A stretch of DNA of 64,000 nt from positions 7,316,001 through 7,380,000 of the forward strand of contig OW051497.1 in assembly GCA_932521035.1 (NCBI GenBank). Direction: 5' to 3'. This document shows, in pieces, positions 62,101 through 64,000 of this stretch. Every line of letters begins with the position of its first letter. Position 1 is the stretch's first letter. Below the pieces are notes generated by a model. That model was not told the origin of the DNA and searched no databases. It saw only the letters and a program-made list of their open reading frames with translations. Both the position numbers and the translations under genes were made by a program. This DNA is from Oscheius dolichura. Taxonomy: Eukaryota > Nematoda > Chromadorea > Rhabditida > Rhabditidae.

Positions 62101-64000
62101 TATTTTTTAAGTCCATCGTTTTGTGCTCGTCACGTTTGCCTAAATGTTCTTTATTCAAAATGGAGGAAAAAACTACTAAATGCTTACCATAATATCAAAC
62201 TAACCAATATGATTTTAGGCGCAGCAGAGAAAGACTCGAAGCCTGAAGAGTCTGAAGAAGTTGACACTGCTGATGAGAAGAAAGAGGCCGAAAACGAGGC
62301 AAAGGCAAAGACCAAGAAGAAGGTTATAAAGAAGAAGGAGAAGCCTGAAGAAAAGCCAGAAGAGAAGGAAGCTGTCGTCAAGCCAGAAGAAGAAGTCAAG
62401 ATTGCTGAGACAAAGAAAGCCGAATCAGAAAAAGCAGAGAAGTCCAAGACTGAGAAGACAAAGAAAGAGAAGGAAGAGGAAGATAAGGCCGAGGAGGAGA
62501 AGATGGGCAAAAAGTCTTCAGAGAAAGTGAGAAAGGAGAAAGCAGAAAAGGACAATACGGAAAAACAGCAGCCCGACAAGAAGACGCTAAAAACGGAGGA
62601 AGAGACAAGTCGGGTCGAGCAAAAGAAATCCGCAGAGGAAGCAATCGAACAGAAGGCCGAACAGTCAAAGCTGAAAGTGGTTGAAAAGAAAGACGAGAAG
62701 GAAAAAGTAGCGGCTGCAAAGGATGAGGAGGCAACAGCTGAAAAAGAGAAAACCGAAAAGGCCAAAAAGACCAAGGCTGTTAAGACTGGAAAGGACAAGG
62801 AGAAGGATGACAAATTGAAGGCTGAGGAAGAGAAGACCGACAAGGAGAAAGCTGAAAAGGCTAAAGATGACAAGGAGAAGACTGAAAAAGAAAAAGTCGA
62901 CGAAGGGAAGAAGAAGGTGGAAAAGAAGCCAAAAACAAAGGAAGAAGACAAAGTTCCAGAACAGGCAGAGGAGAAAGAGGCTGATAAAACAAAGGTGGCG
63001 AAGAAGGACGCAAAGGACAGAGCTCGCAAGCCCACTAAAGAGAAATCAAAGGATGGCGAGAAAGATCAAAGCATGAAGGAACGATCTGCTTCACCTGCTT
63101 CAGTCAGTGGAAGGGAAGCTTCTCCCGGTAAAAAGAAGAAGAACATCCCCAAGCCGCTCTTCATCCCTGATGAAATAAGCTGGCGCTTCGGAGATCCAAG
63201 CACTATGCACTCTGAAACCAATGTCAGTACAGAAATTACTGCTAGAGAAGGAAGCGCAGAAATCGCTTCTCCCGTGAAACAACCACAGTCAGCAAGTGTG
63301 ACGATGAAAGTTGACAGCGCCAGCAAAATTACATCTCGAGGATCTACCCCTACAGAGGGAACTGAGTTCACCTTCAGAGGAAGATCTCAAACACCCGAGA
63401 AGAAGACTAGCGCTCATGCCGAACTCAAAGCAAAGGTGAAAGCTGAGAAGGGAGAAGGATTGCCTCCACTTCCTACAAAGGATCAGGAGAAGAAAACTAA
63501 AGGAGAAGGTAAAACAGCCGCAGACAAACCAAAGGCAGCCCAAGAAAAGGAAGAGGAGATCAAAGAAAAGGAGGTTCAGCTGGAGAAGGACGCTGAAGCA
63601 AAAGAGAAAGTAACCAAGGAAAAGGCGGACGAGGCAAAGATTGAGAAAGAGAAGGCCGAAGCGAAGGAAGCTAAAAAAGAAGAAACCAAGAAGGATGAAA
63701 CTGAAAAGAAGAAGGGCACCAAAGAGAAGGCTGAGAAGAAGAAGACCGAAAAGGAGAAGGAAGACCAACCTGAGAAAACTGTAGATGCTGAAGCGGCTAA
63801 GGCCAAAGAAGAAAAGGCTCAAGAAGAGAAATCGAAAAAGGAAGACGCCAAGAAGCAGAAGGCTGGCCAAGAGAACGCTGAAAAGGAGAAGGCCAATAAA
63901 CTAAAGATTGAACAAGAGAAAGCTGCAACAGACAAGGCCGAGTCTCAGAAGAAGGACGTCGAAGAACAGAAGGCTAAGAAGGCTGAAGAAGAAAAGCAAG
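2..64000 (+). CDS. ttn-1: Titin-like giant muscle protein (nematode TTN-1 type), internal part, 17 exons, both ends missing
   Basis: Proposed join: 2-47165, 47211-47408, 47445-47668, 47707-47854, 47894-48191, 48231-52537, 53919-53960, 54135-54191, 54317-60792, 60835-61027, 61068-61173, 61214-61326, 61369-61491, 61534-61661, 61707-61898, 61941-62091, 62219-64000. The frame is open from base 2, and every intron phase matches across its junction, giving 20,567 codons without a stop. Seen in the sequence: PEVK-like arrays, Lys/Glu arrays, seven Ig-like and two Fn3 domains. Titins are sarcomeric filament proteins; C. elegans TTN-1 combines Ig and Fn3 domains, PEVK-like regions, charged segments and a C-terminal kinase, and is reported at muscle I-bands. 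The kinase and N-terminus lie outside this window. Orthology is inferred from architecture; UNC-89 and twitchin fit less well because they lack such long PEVK-like regions. Confidence 0.85.
971..1189 (+). repeat. 73-residue module, copy 1
   Basis: Reference copy of a 219-bp module. It runs from [17 protein letters not shown], through [19 protein letters not shown] and [18 protein letters not shown], to SSKSKKQ. It contains no proline, glycine is rare, and hydrophobic residues alternate in two or three stretches, which suggests beta strands followed by a short basic tail. I do not recognise the family. Copy 1 has DEV (GTAACT) and is followed by L and 31 PEVP units (1190-2239). Confidence 0.9.
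2240..2458 (+). repeat. 73-residue module, copy 2
   Basis: Variant DEI (ATAACG), followed by L and 40 PEVP units (2459-3805). It lies in a block that recurs 4,665 bp downstream around copy 5. Confidence 0.9.
3806..4024 (+). repeat. 73-residue module, copy 3
   Basis: Variant DEV (GTAACT), followed by L and 36 PEVP units (4025-5239). The preceding array matches the one before copy 6 at an offset of 4,170 bp. Confidence 0.9.
5240..5458 (+). repeat. 73-residue module, copy 4 (DI/DLV subtype)
   Basis: Carries DIETEER and VDLVEALL, shared only with copies 7 and 8. It is followed by Q and 43 PEVP units (5459-6904). The first part of that array contains the [10 protein letters not shown] variant and the last part is a copy of the array before copy 2. 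Confidence 0.9.
6905..7123 (+). repeat. 73-residue module, copy 5
   Basis: Variant DEI (ATAACG), like copy 2, but followed by Q and 25 PEVP units (7124-7975). The switch from L to Q after the module marks the end of identity with the copy-2 block. Confidence 0.9.
7976..8194 (+). repeat. 73-residue module, copy 6
   Basis: Variant DEI, followed by L and 32 PEVP units (8195-9277). It is the positional partner of copy 3, although copy 3 carries DEV, so a later change or gene conversion has occurred. Confidence 0.9.
9278..9496 (+). repeat. 73-residue module, copy 7 (DI/DLV subtype)
   Basis: Partner of copy 4. It is followed by Q and only three PEVP units (9497-9622), the shortest array in the window. 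Confidence 0.9.
9623..9841 (+). repeat. 73-residue module, copy 8 (DI/DLV subtype)
   Basis: Starts 345 bp after copy 7, apparently a small tandem duplication of the copy-4 subtype. It is followed by Q and 36 units (9842-11056). The array starts like the one after copy 4 ([10 protein letters not shown] variants) and ends with a PATAEEK variant shared with the next array. Confidence 0.9.
11057..11275 (+). repeat. 73-residue module, copy 9
   Basis: Variant DEV (GTAACG), preceded by GAAAAAC rather than GAGAAAC, a marker shared with copy 10. It is followed by L and 34 units (11276-12424) rich in VEQK and with three PATAEEK variants. Confidence 0.9.
12425..12643 (+). repeat. 73-residue module, copy 10
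   Basis: Variant DEV (GTAACT). It is the only copy followed by K (KKQK) and then VDQKSAEV. 35 units follow (12644-13825), including PPPAEEK variants and one PVVQK unit. Confidence 0.9.
13826..14044 (+). repeat. 73-residue module, copy 11
   Basis: Has a unique synonymous variant GTTACG in the DEV codons. It is followed by L and 14 units (14045-14533), including one PAGV unit and one VAQKPSEV unit. Confidence 0.9.
14534..14752 (+). repeat. 73-residue module, copy 12
   Basis: The only copy with LVDTV in place of LVDAV. It has DEV (GTAACT), and is followed by LVPAPVDQK and five units (14753-14944). Confidence 0.9.
14945..15163 (+). repeat. 73-residue module, copy 13
   Basis: Variant DEI (ATAACG) with GAGTCGGCC. 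It is the last copy with the TCG serine codon. It is followed by LVPAPVDQK and 38 units (15164-16444), which show a longer repeated block of about 420 bp. Confidence 0.9.
16445..16663 (+). repeat. 73-residue module, copy 14 (TCA subtype)
   Basis: First of seven copies (14-20) with GAGTCAGCC and DEI. Nine units follow (16664-16987). It pairs with copy 17. Confidence 0.9.
16988..17206 (+). repeat. 73-residue module, copy 15 (TCA subtype)
   Basis: Followed by L and the largest array of the window, 78 units over 2.6 kb (17207-19807). The opening units with [11 protein letters not shown] match those after copy 18. Confidence 0.9.
19808..20026 (+). repeat. 73-residue module, copy 16 (TCA subtype)
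   Basis: Followed by Q and 11 units (20027-20416) that carry the PVEEK and EVSAPVEQK variants, seen again after copies 19 and 20. Confidence 0.9.
20417..20635 (+). repeat. 73-residue module, copy 17 (TCA subtype)
   Basis: Followed by L and six units (20636-20860). It is the partner of copy 14 at an offset of 3,972 bp. Confidence 0.9.
20861..21079 (+). repeat. 73-residue module, copy 18 (TCA subtype)
   Basis: Followed by L and 24 units (21080-21898). It is the partner of copy 15 at an offset of 3,873 bp, but its array is 54 units shorter. Confidence 0.9.
21899..22117 (+). repeat. 73-residue module, copy 19 (TCA subtype)
   Basis: Followed by Q and nine units (22118-22441) with PVEEK and EVSAPVEQK. 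Module plus array (543 bp) is repeated by copy 20. Confidence 0.9.
22442..22660 (+). repeat. 73-residue module, copy 20 (last)
   Basis: Followed by Q and 32 units (22661-23743). The array begins as a copy of the preceding one and then extends with EVSAPVEQK variants. After it the PEVP region ends. Confidence 0.9.
23744..23851 (+). other. Unique 36-residue hinge between the two arrays
   Basis: Reads [12 protein letters not shown], then [18 protein letters not shown], then GGYNEN. It has a hydrophobic, strand-like centre (MVVVLL) and no copy elsewhere in the window. It separates the acidic proline-rich array from the Lys/Glu array. Its strand-like pattern resembles the 73-residue module only loosely. 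Confidence 0.8.
27061..27639 (+). repeat. 240-bp tandem duplication inside the pentad array
   Basis: The lines from 27061 to 27420 recur unchanged from 27301, about 2.4 copies of a 240-bp (80-residue) block. It contains [10 protein letters not shown] and a run of five AEKEK. Identity ends near 27640 where [10 protein letters not shown] replaces [10 protein letters not shown]. Confidence 0.88.
30676..31139 (+). repeat. 240-bp tandem duplication with the LNLEKEK marker
   Basis: Block 30676-30899 recurs at +240 bp. Each copy includes the rare codon change giving [10 protein letters not shown] (30841 and 31081). The second copy then joins TDKSK directly. Confidence 0.8.
33781..35720 (+). repeat. 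About 1.1-kb duplication in the pentad array (offset 1,095 bp)
   Basis: A block beginning at the PEKEK unit (CCC codon at 33797) recurs with the same order of units from 34892. The shared order includes three successive [15 protein letters not shown] groups and an LENEK variant. An earlier related block carries CCC at 32477. Confidence 0.8.
36181..37200 (+). repeat. Triplicated block with AGKEK and PEKEK markers; contains the only register slip
   Basis: Lines at 36181-36420 recur exactly at 36541-36780 and again from about 36889. Each copy has EMAGKEK (ATGGCCGGG) followed by PEKEK. The second copy ends in CTGAAC-AAG-GCC, which inserts one lysine (36782-36784) and shifts the pentad frame by one residue for the remaining 10 kb. 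Confidence 0.88.
46862..47165 (+). other. Unique C-terminal piece of the giant exon
   Basis: After the last pentad (AEKDS) the composition changes abruptly to ordinary mixed sequence. Segments [44 protein letters not shown] and [10 protein letters not shown] alternate hydrophobic and polar residues, suggesting a small beta-rich fold or degenerate Ig-like unit. I do not recognise a domain. It continues into the next exon through a phase-1 junction. Confidence 0.75.
47211..47408 (+). CDS. ttn-1: Exon 2 in window: basic cluster and beta-rich segment
   Basis: Acceptor TTTTCAG at 47210; the donor at 47409 is GTACGA; both junctions are phase 1. Encodes [14 protein letters not shown], a run of lysines ([16 protein letters not shown]), then [17 protein letters not shown] and [10 protein letters not shown]. 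The alternating hydrophobic residues suggest strands. No known domain is recognised. The open frame starting at 47195 begins inside the intron, so the exon start is set by the splice site. Confidence 0.82.
47409..47444 (+). other. 36-bp intron, in-frame and free of stops
   Basis: GTACGA...TTTCAG, AT-rich in its second half. Because it is 36 bp and has no stop, retention would add 12 residues (including IVYFYWLV) without a frameshift. Splicing restores the same GGT glycine codon. I favour splicing because the retained sequence is hydrophobic and out of character with its neighbours. Confidence 0.7.
47445..47668 (+). CDS. ttn-1: Exon 3 in window: acidic beta-rich segment
   Basis: Encodes [15 protein letters not shown], then [32 protein letters not shown] and FPPMSAEQ. 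It is strongly acidic with alternating hydrophobic residues, reminiscent of the 73-residue module but single-copy and diverged. It ends in phase 0 at GTATCA. Intron 47669-47706 (38 bp) ends in the weaker acceptor TTTAAG. An earlier TTTAAG at 47687 is excluded because it would give an immediate stop. Confidence 0.8.
47707..47854 (+). CDS. ttn-1: Exon 4 in window: acidic linker before the first Ig domain
   Basis: Encodes [34 protein letters not shown] and [15 protein letters not shown]. No domain is recognised; it leads into the Ig domain of the next exon. Phase 0 at its start and phase 1 at its end; intron 47855-47893 (39 bp, TTTCAG) follows. Confidence 0.82.
47894..48191 (+). CDS. ttn-1: Exon 5 in window: first Ig-like domain
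   Basis: Carries [39 protein letters not shown] and the start of the next Ig domain (PVFLKK). The canonical Cys (LKC), Trp (QWF) and Tyr (GTY) of an I-set Ig fold are present, but the second core Cys is replaced in HVVV. Phase-2 donor GTTTGT; intron 48192-48230 (39 bp, TTTTAG) lies inside the second Ig domain. Confidence 0.87.
47896..48174 (+). other. Ig-like (I-set) domain 1
   Basis: About 93 residues. Markers: LLKCIAAE (strand B Cys), AQWFKNG (strand C Trp), LSLPTF and GTYHVVV (strand F Tyr). The F-strand Cys is missing, as is common in sarcomeric Ig domains. It heads the first Ig-Ig-Fn3 group. Confidence 0.82.
48175..48483 (+). other. Ig-like domain 2 (split by intron 48192-48230)
   Basis: [43 protein letters not shown] and [18 protein letters not shown]. 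The typical late Ig signature D-E-G-x-[YI]-x-x-x-x-x-N-x-x-G is clear, but Cys and Trp are absent. It is closely matched by Ig 4 (51973-52242). Confidence 0.8.
48231..52537 (+). CDS. ttn-1: Exon 6 in window: Ig, Fn3, charged array 2, Ig-Ig-Fn3
   Basis: A 4.3 kb exon. Order: rest of Ig 2, Fn3-1 (48484-48765), acidic/basic linker (48766-49620), charged array 2 (49621-51438), Ser/acidic linker (51439-51729), Ig 3, Ig 4 and Fn3-2. The donor is taken at 52538 (GTGGGC, phase 1) because joining to 53919 gives TPE-D-EAELEP in frame. The donor-like GTAAAA at 52563 would produce a stop at once. If unspliced, translation stops at 52566 after only nine extra residues. Confidence 0.88.
48484..48765 (+). 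other. Fibronectin type III domain 1
   Basis: Starts [12 protein letters not shown], then [45 protein letters not shown] and [10 protein letters not shown]. The conserved Trp (IKW), the Y-x-V-E-R-K strand, the Leu/Tyr of L-x-P-x-x-x-Y-x-F-R-V and the N-x-x-G-x-G turn are all present. It pairs with Fn3-2 and completes the first Ig-Ig-Fn3 group. Confidence 0.93.
49621..51438 (+). repeat. Charged array 2 (mixed 3- and 5-residue units)
   Basis: About 600 residues of [17 protein letters not shown] and TDKSK units, intermixed with bare triplets AEK and ADK (as in [12 protein letters not shown]). It is therefore not locked to a 15-bp period, unlike the large array. The flanking upstream linker (49000-49600) is diverse and possibly coiled-coil ([15 protein letters not shown]). 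The shared units suggest both arrays came from one source. Confidence 0.88.
51730..51972 (+). other. Ig-like domain 3
   Basis: [41 protein letters not shown] and [11 protein letters not shown]. The WFRNG strand corresponds to WFKNG in Ig 1. The F-strand Cys is absent and ISVEI stands where Y-x-C would be. Confidence 0.8.
51973..52242 (+). other. Ig-like domain 4
   Basis: [55 protein letters not shown] and [14 protein letters not shown]. It has the I-set pattern (GFPEP before strand C; N-x-x-G after strand F) without Cys or Trp. It is the equivalent of Ig 2. Confidence 0.87.
52243..52537 (+). other. Fibronectin type III domain 2
   Basis: [60 protein letters not shown] and [21 protein letters not shown] textbook sarcomeric Fn3: P-x-x-P start, Trp in strand B, Y-x-I-E-R-K strand C, and Y-x-F-R-V-x-A-x-N-x-x-G-x-G. 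Confidence 0.95.
52538..53918 (+). other. 1.38-kb intron (largest in the window)
   Basis: GTGGGC donor, TTTCAG acceptor, phase 1. AT-rich with many stops in all frames. It holds a GC-rich patch at about 52700-52790 with a small CGGCT/AGCCG hairpin, a short perfect inverted repeat (GTTCG-AG-CGAAC, near 52613), and an AATAAA at 53413-53418. No tRNA, transposon gene or clear internal exon is seen. The size, against 36-45 bp for most other introns, leaves room for an internal regulatory element, but nothing proves one. Confidence 0.75.
53413..53418 (+). promoter_or_regulatory. Possible intronic polyadenylation signal
   Basis: AATAAA lies within the long intron, about 850 bp after the in-frame stop that follows Fn3-2 (TAA ending at 52566). 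In principle it could end a short isoform that reads through the donor at 52538. AATAAA is frequent by chance in AT-rich introns, so confidence is low. Confidence 0.2.
53919..53960 (+). CDS. ttn-1: Exon 7 in window: 14-residue microexon with alternative donor
   Basis: Encodes [14 protein letters not shown], acidic. Chosen donor at 53961 (GTTTGT). A stronger-looking donor, GTAAGT at 53991, is also phase 1 and would add [11 protein letters not shown] prefer the first because the added hydrophobic stretch does not fit, but both keep the frame. Confidence 0.65.
53961..54134 (+). other. Intron of 174 bp (or 144 bp with the second donor)
   Basis: Acceptor taken as GCCAG at 54134, which gives the in-frame reading [19 protein letters not shown]. 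The AG four bases earlier (CGTAG) would run into a stop. The intron contains a pyrimidine-rich tract but no feature I can name. Confidence 0.65.
54135..54191 (+). CDS. ttn-1: Exon 8 in window: 19-residue microexon
   Basis: Encodes [19 protein letters not shown], Ser/Thr-rich linker. Length 57 bp and phase 1 on both sides, so it can be skipped without changing the frame. Donor GTAAGC at 54192; intron 54192-54316 is 125 bp with a TTTCAG acceptor. Confidence 0.7.
54317..56694 (+). repeat. Degenerate GEK-type repeat region (third PEVK-like stretch)
   Basis: Loose units of about 11-12 residues around the pattern [DE]-E-G-E-K-x-I-x-[HQ]-P-[EK]-x, for example [25 protein letters not shown] and [15 protein letters not shown]. 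Copies differ at most positions, so this array is much older or less homogenised than the PEVP array. Rich in E, K, P, G and S; expected to be disordered and extensible (inference). Confidence 0.8.
54317..60792 (+). CDS. ttn-1: Exon 9 in window: GEK-repeat and tyrosine-repeat region
   Basis: A 6.5 kb exon encoding about 2,159 residues. First part (54317-56694): disordered, with a degenerate 11-12-residue repeat. Second part (56695-59940): about 31 repeats of about 35 residues, each with a conserved tyrosine. Third part (59941-60690): Ser-rich and charged linker with KKVSF. Last part: start of Ig 5. Donor GTTTCT at 60793 in phase 0; reading through adds only VSF before a stop. Confidence 0.88.
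56695..59940 (+). repeat. 35-residue tyrosine-anchored repeats (about 31 copies)
   Basis: Core: [ESA]-Y-[AS]-E-[KR]-T-[KR]-N-L-K-[KR]-x-G-K, then a variable acidic part, E-G-x-[IM]-x-E-K-x-E-x-[EQ]-K-[ED]. Spacing is exactly 35 residues (105 bp) in those I counted in the first half. The second half is more diverged ([24 protein letters not shown]). 35 residues equals five heptads, so an alpha-helical rod is plausible. It superficially recalls late-embryogenesis-abundant group 3 repeats, but I regard that as composition and not homology. Confidence 0.87.
60076..60090 (+). other. Candidate PP1-docking RVxF motif (KKVSF)
   Basis: KKVSFDDE in a disordered Ser-rich linker fits the [RK]-x(0,1)-[VI]-x-F consensus for protein phosphatase 1 binding, with acidic residues following. 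The motif is short and can occur by chance; no functional proof. Confidence 0.3.
60694..61027 (+). other. Ig-like domain 5 (split by intron 60793-60834)
   Basis: [33 protein letters not shown] (exon 9), then [29 protein letters not shown] and [12 protein letters not shown] (exon 10). I-set pattern with D-E-G-x-I-x-x-x-A-x-N-x-x-G. Cys is present only in a non-core position. Confidence 0.87.
60835..61027 (+). CDS. ttn-1: Exon 10 in window: second half of Ig 5
   Basis: Acceptor TTCTAG at 60834; intron 60793-60834 is 42 bp. Encodes [10 protein letters not shown] to LQLDVK. Donor GTAATT at 61028, phase 1; intron 61028-61067 (40 bp, TTATAG) follows. Confidence 0.87.
61068..61173 (+). CDS. ttn-1: Exon 11 in window: linker and start of Ig 6
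   Basis: Encodes [34 protein letters not shown]. The phase-2 donor GTGAGC at 61174 joins across a 40-bp intron (61174-61213, TTTTAG) to complete a His codon and the strand [10 protein letters not shown]. Confidence 0.85.
61128..61488 (+). other. Ig-like domain 6 (three exons)
   Basis: [52 protein letters not shown] and [14 protein letters not shown]. The G-Y-P-x-P-x-x-x-W and D-Y-x-x-x-x-x-N-x-x-G signatures are characteristic of sarcomeric I-set domains. Confidence 0.9.
61214..61326 (+). CDS. ttn-1: Exon 12 in window: central part of Ig 6
   Basis: Encodes [20 protein letters not shown], then [17 protein letters not shown]. Contains the strand C Trp (MVWLKSGK). Phase-1 donor GTTCAC; intron 61327-61368 (42 bp, TTCCAG). 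Confidence 0.86.
61369..61491 (+). CDS. ttn-1: Exon 13 in window: end of Ig 6
   Basis: Encodes [41 protein letters not shown]. The D-D-D-Y-S-L-x-x-x-N-x-x-G signature ends the Ig fold. Phase-1 donor GTAACT; intron 61492-61533 (42 bp, TTTTAG). Confidence 0.87.
61534..61661 (+). CDS. ttn-1: Exon 14 in window: strongly basic linker
   Basis: Encodes [42 protein letters not shown]. Two Arg/Lys clusters flank an acidic Ser-rich stretch. It could act as a charged hinge; it also resembles a bipartite nuclear import signal by composition, which is unlikely to matter in a sarcomeric titin. Donor GTGAGT, phase 0; intron 61662-61706 (45 bp). Confidence 0.85.
61707..61898 (+). CDS. ttn-1: Exon 15 in window: first half of Ig 7
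   Basis: Encodes [20 protein letters not shown], then [20 protein letters not shown] and [15 protein letters not shown]. The phase-0 donor GTAAGG splits the domain; intron 61899-61940 (42 bp, TTTCAG). Confidence 0.88.
61746..62090 (+). other. Ig-like domain 7 (two exons, most canonical of the set)
   Basis: [40 protein letters not shown] and [19 protein letters not shown]. It has both core cysteines (S-T-C and Y-A-C), the G-x-P-x-P loop and the D-x-G/A-x-Y-x-C-x-A-x-N-x-x-G signature. The strand C Trp is replaced by Phe. Confidence 0.93.
61941..62091 (+). CDS. ttn-1: Exon 16 in window: second half of Ig 7
   Basis: Encodes [20 protein letters not shown], then [20 protein letters not shown] and [10 protein letters not shown]. 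Phase-1 donor GTCCTG at 62092 starts a 127-bp intron (62092-62218, TTTTAG); reading on would stop within about 35 codons. Confidence 0.88.
62219..64000 (+). CDS. ttn-1: Exon 17 in window: charged region 3 (continues past the window)
   Basis: Acceptor TTTTAG at 62218, phase 1 (Gly codon GGC). Open to the window end. 62219-63081 and 63421-64000 are Lys/Glu/Ala rich (AEKEK-like words such as ETEKAKK and [15 protein letters not shown]) but irregular, not a strict tandem array. Between them lies a Ser/Pro island. The downstream part ends at [20 protein letters not shown] and further charged residues at the edge. Probably disordered or helical spacer between Ig groups. Confidence 0.88.
63082..63420 (+). 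other. Ser/Pro-rich island inside charged region 3
   Basis: Begins [20 protein letters not shown], then [20 protein letters not shown], later [15 protein letters not shown] and [15 protein letters not shown]. It is the only part of this exon with aromatic residues (SWRFGD) and several SP/TP dipeptides, so it may be a conserved, phosphorylated binding segment (inference). Confidence 0.7.

Overview
The whole 64 kb window lies inside one plus-strand gene: the internal part of a giant titin-like muscle protein, most likely a nematode TTN-1 orthologue. Neither end of the gene is present. The evidence is I-set immunoglobulin (Ig) and fibronectin type III (Fn3) domains, a very long PEVK-like (here PEVP-type) repeat region, long Lys/Glu charged arrays, and many introns of 36-45 bp with TTTCAG/TTTTAG acceptors, which is a nematode style of gene structure. 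I cannot name the genus. I assembled 17 exons whose phases all agree. Together they encode 20,567 complete codons with no stop, so the full protein probably exceeds 2.3 MDa.

Layout. (1) Bases 2-47165 are one uninterrupted exon that starts upstream of the window. Its first half (2-23743) holds about 570 copies of an 11-residue repeat (PAEVPAPxE[EQ]K), interrupted by 20 nearly identical copies of a 73-residue module. Its second half (23852-46861) is about 1,530 consecutive pentapeptides of the form xEKxK ([25 protein letters not shown] and others). (2) Bases 47211-48191 are four small exons with beta-rich, acidic and first Ig sequence. (3) Bases 48231-52537 are one exon with Ig, Fn3, a second and looser charged array, then Ig-Ig-Fn3. 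(4) A 1.38 kb intron, the longest in the window, precedes two very small exons. (5) Bases 54317-60792 are a 6.5 kb exon with a degenerate ~11-12-residue GEKSI-type repeat, then about 31 copies of a 35-residue tyrosine-anchored repeat, then a Ser-rich linker. (6) Bases 60835-62091 are seven small exons encoding three more Ig domains. (7) Bases 62219-64000 are another charged exon with a Ser/Pro-rich island, and it runs off the window. No kinase domain is reached.

How the parts may work together (inference): the acidic, proline-rich array would be an entropic spring, the Glu/Lys pentad array a very long charged helix in series with it, and the Ig/Fn3 groups folded docking and spacing units. The main surprises are the size of the exon, the unbroken 33 bp and 15 bp registers over tens of kilobases, the amplified 73-residue module that I do not recognise, and duplication junctions that can still be read in the DNA. 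Nearly all antisense and off-frame open frames are by-products of these repeats.
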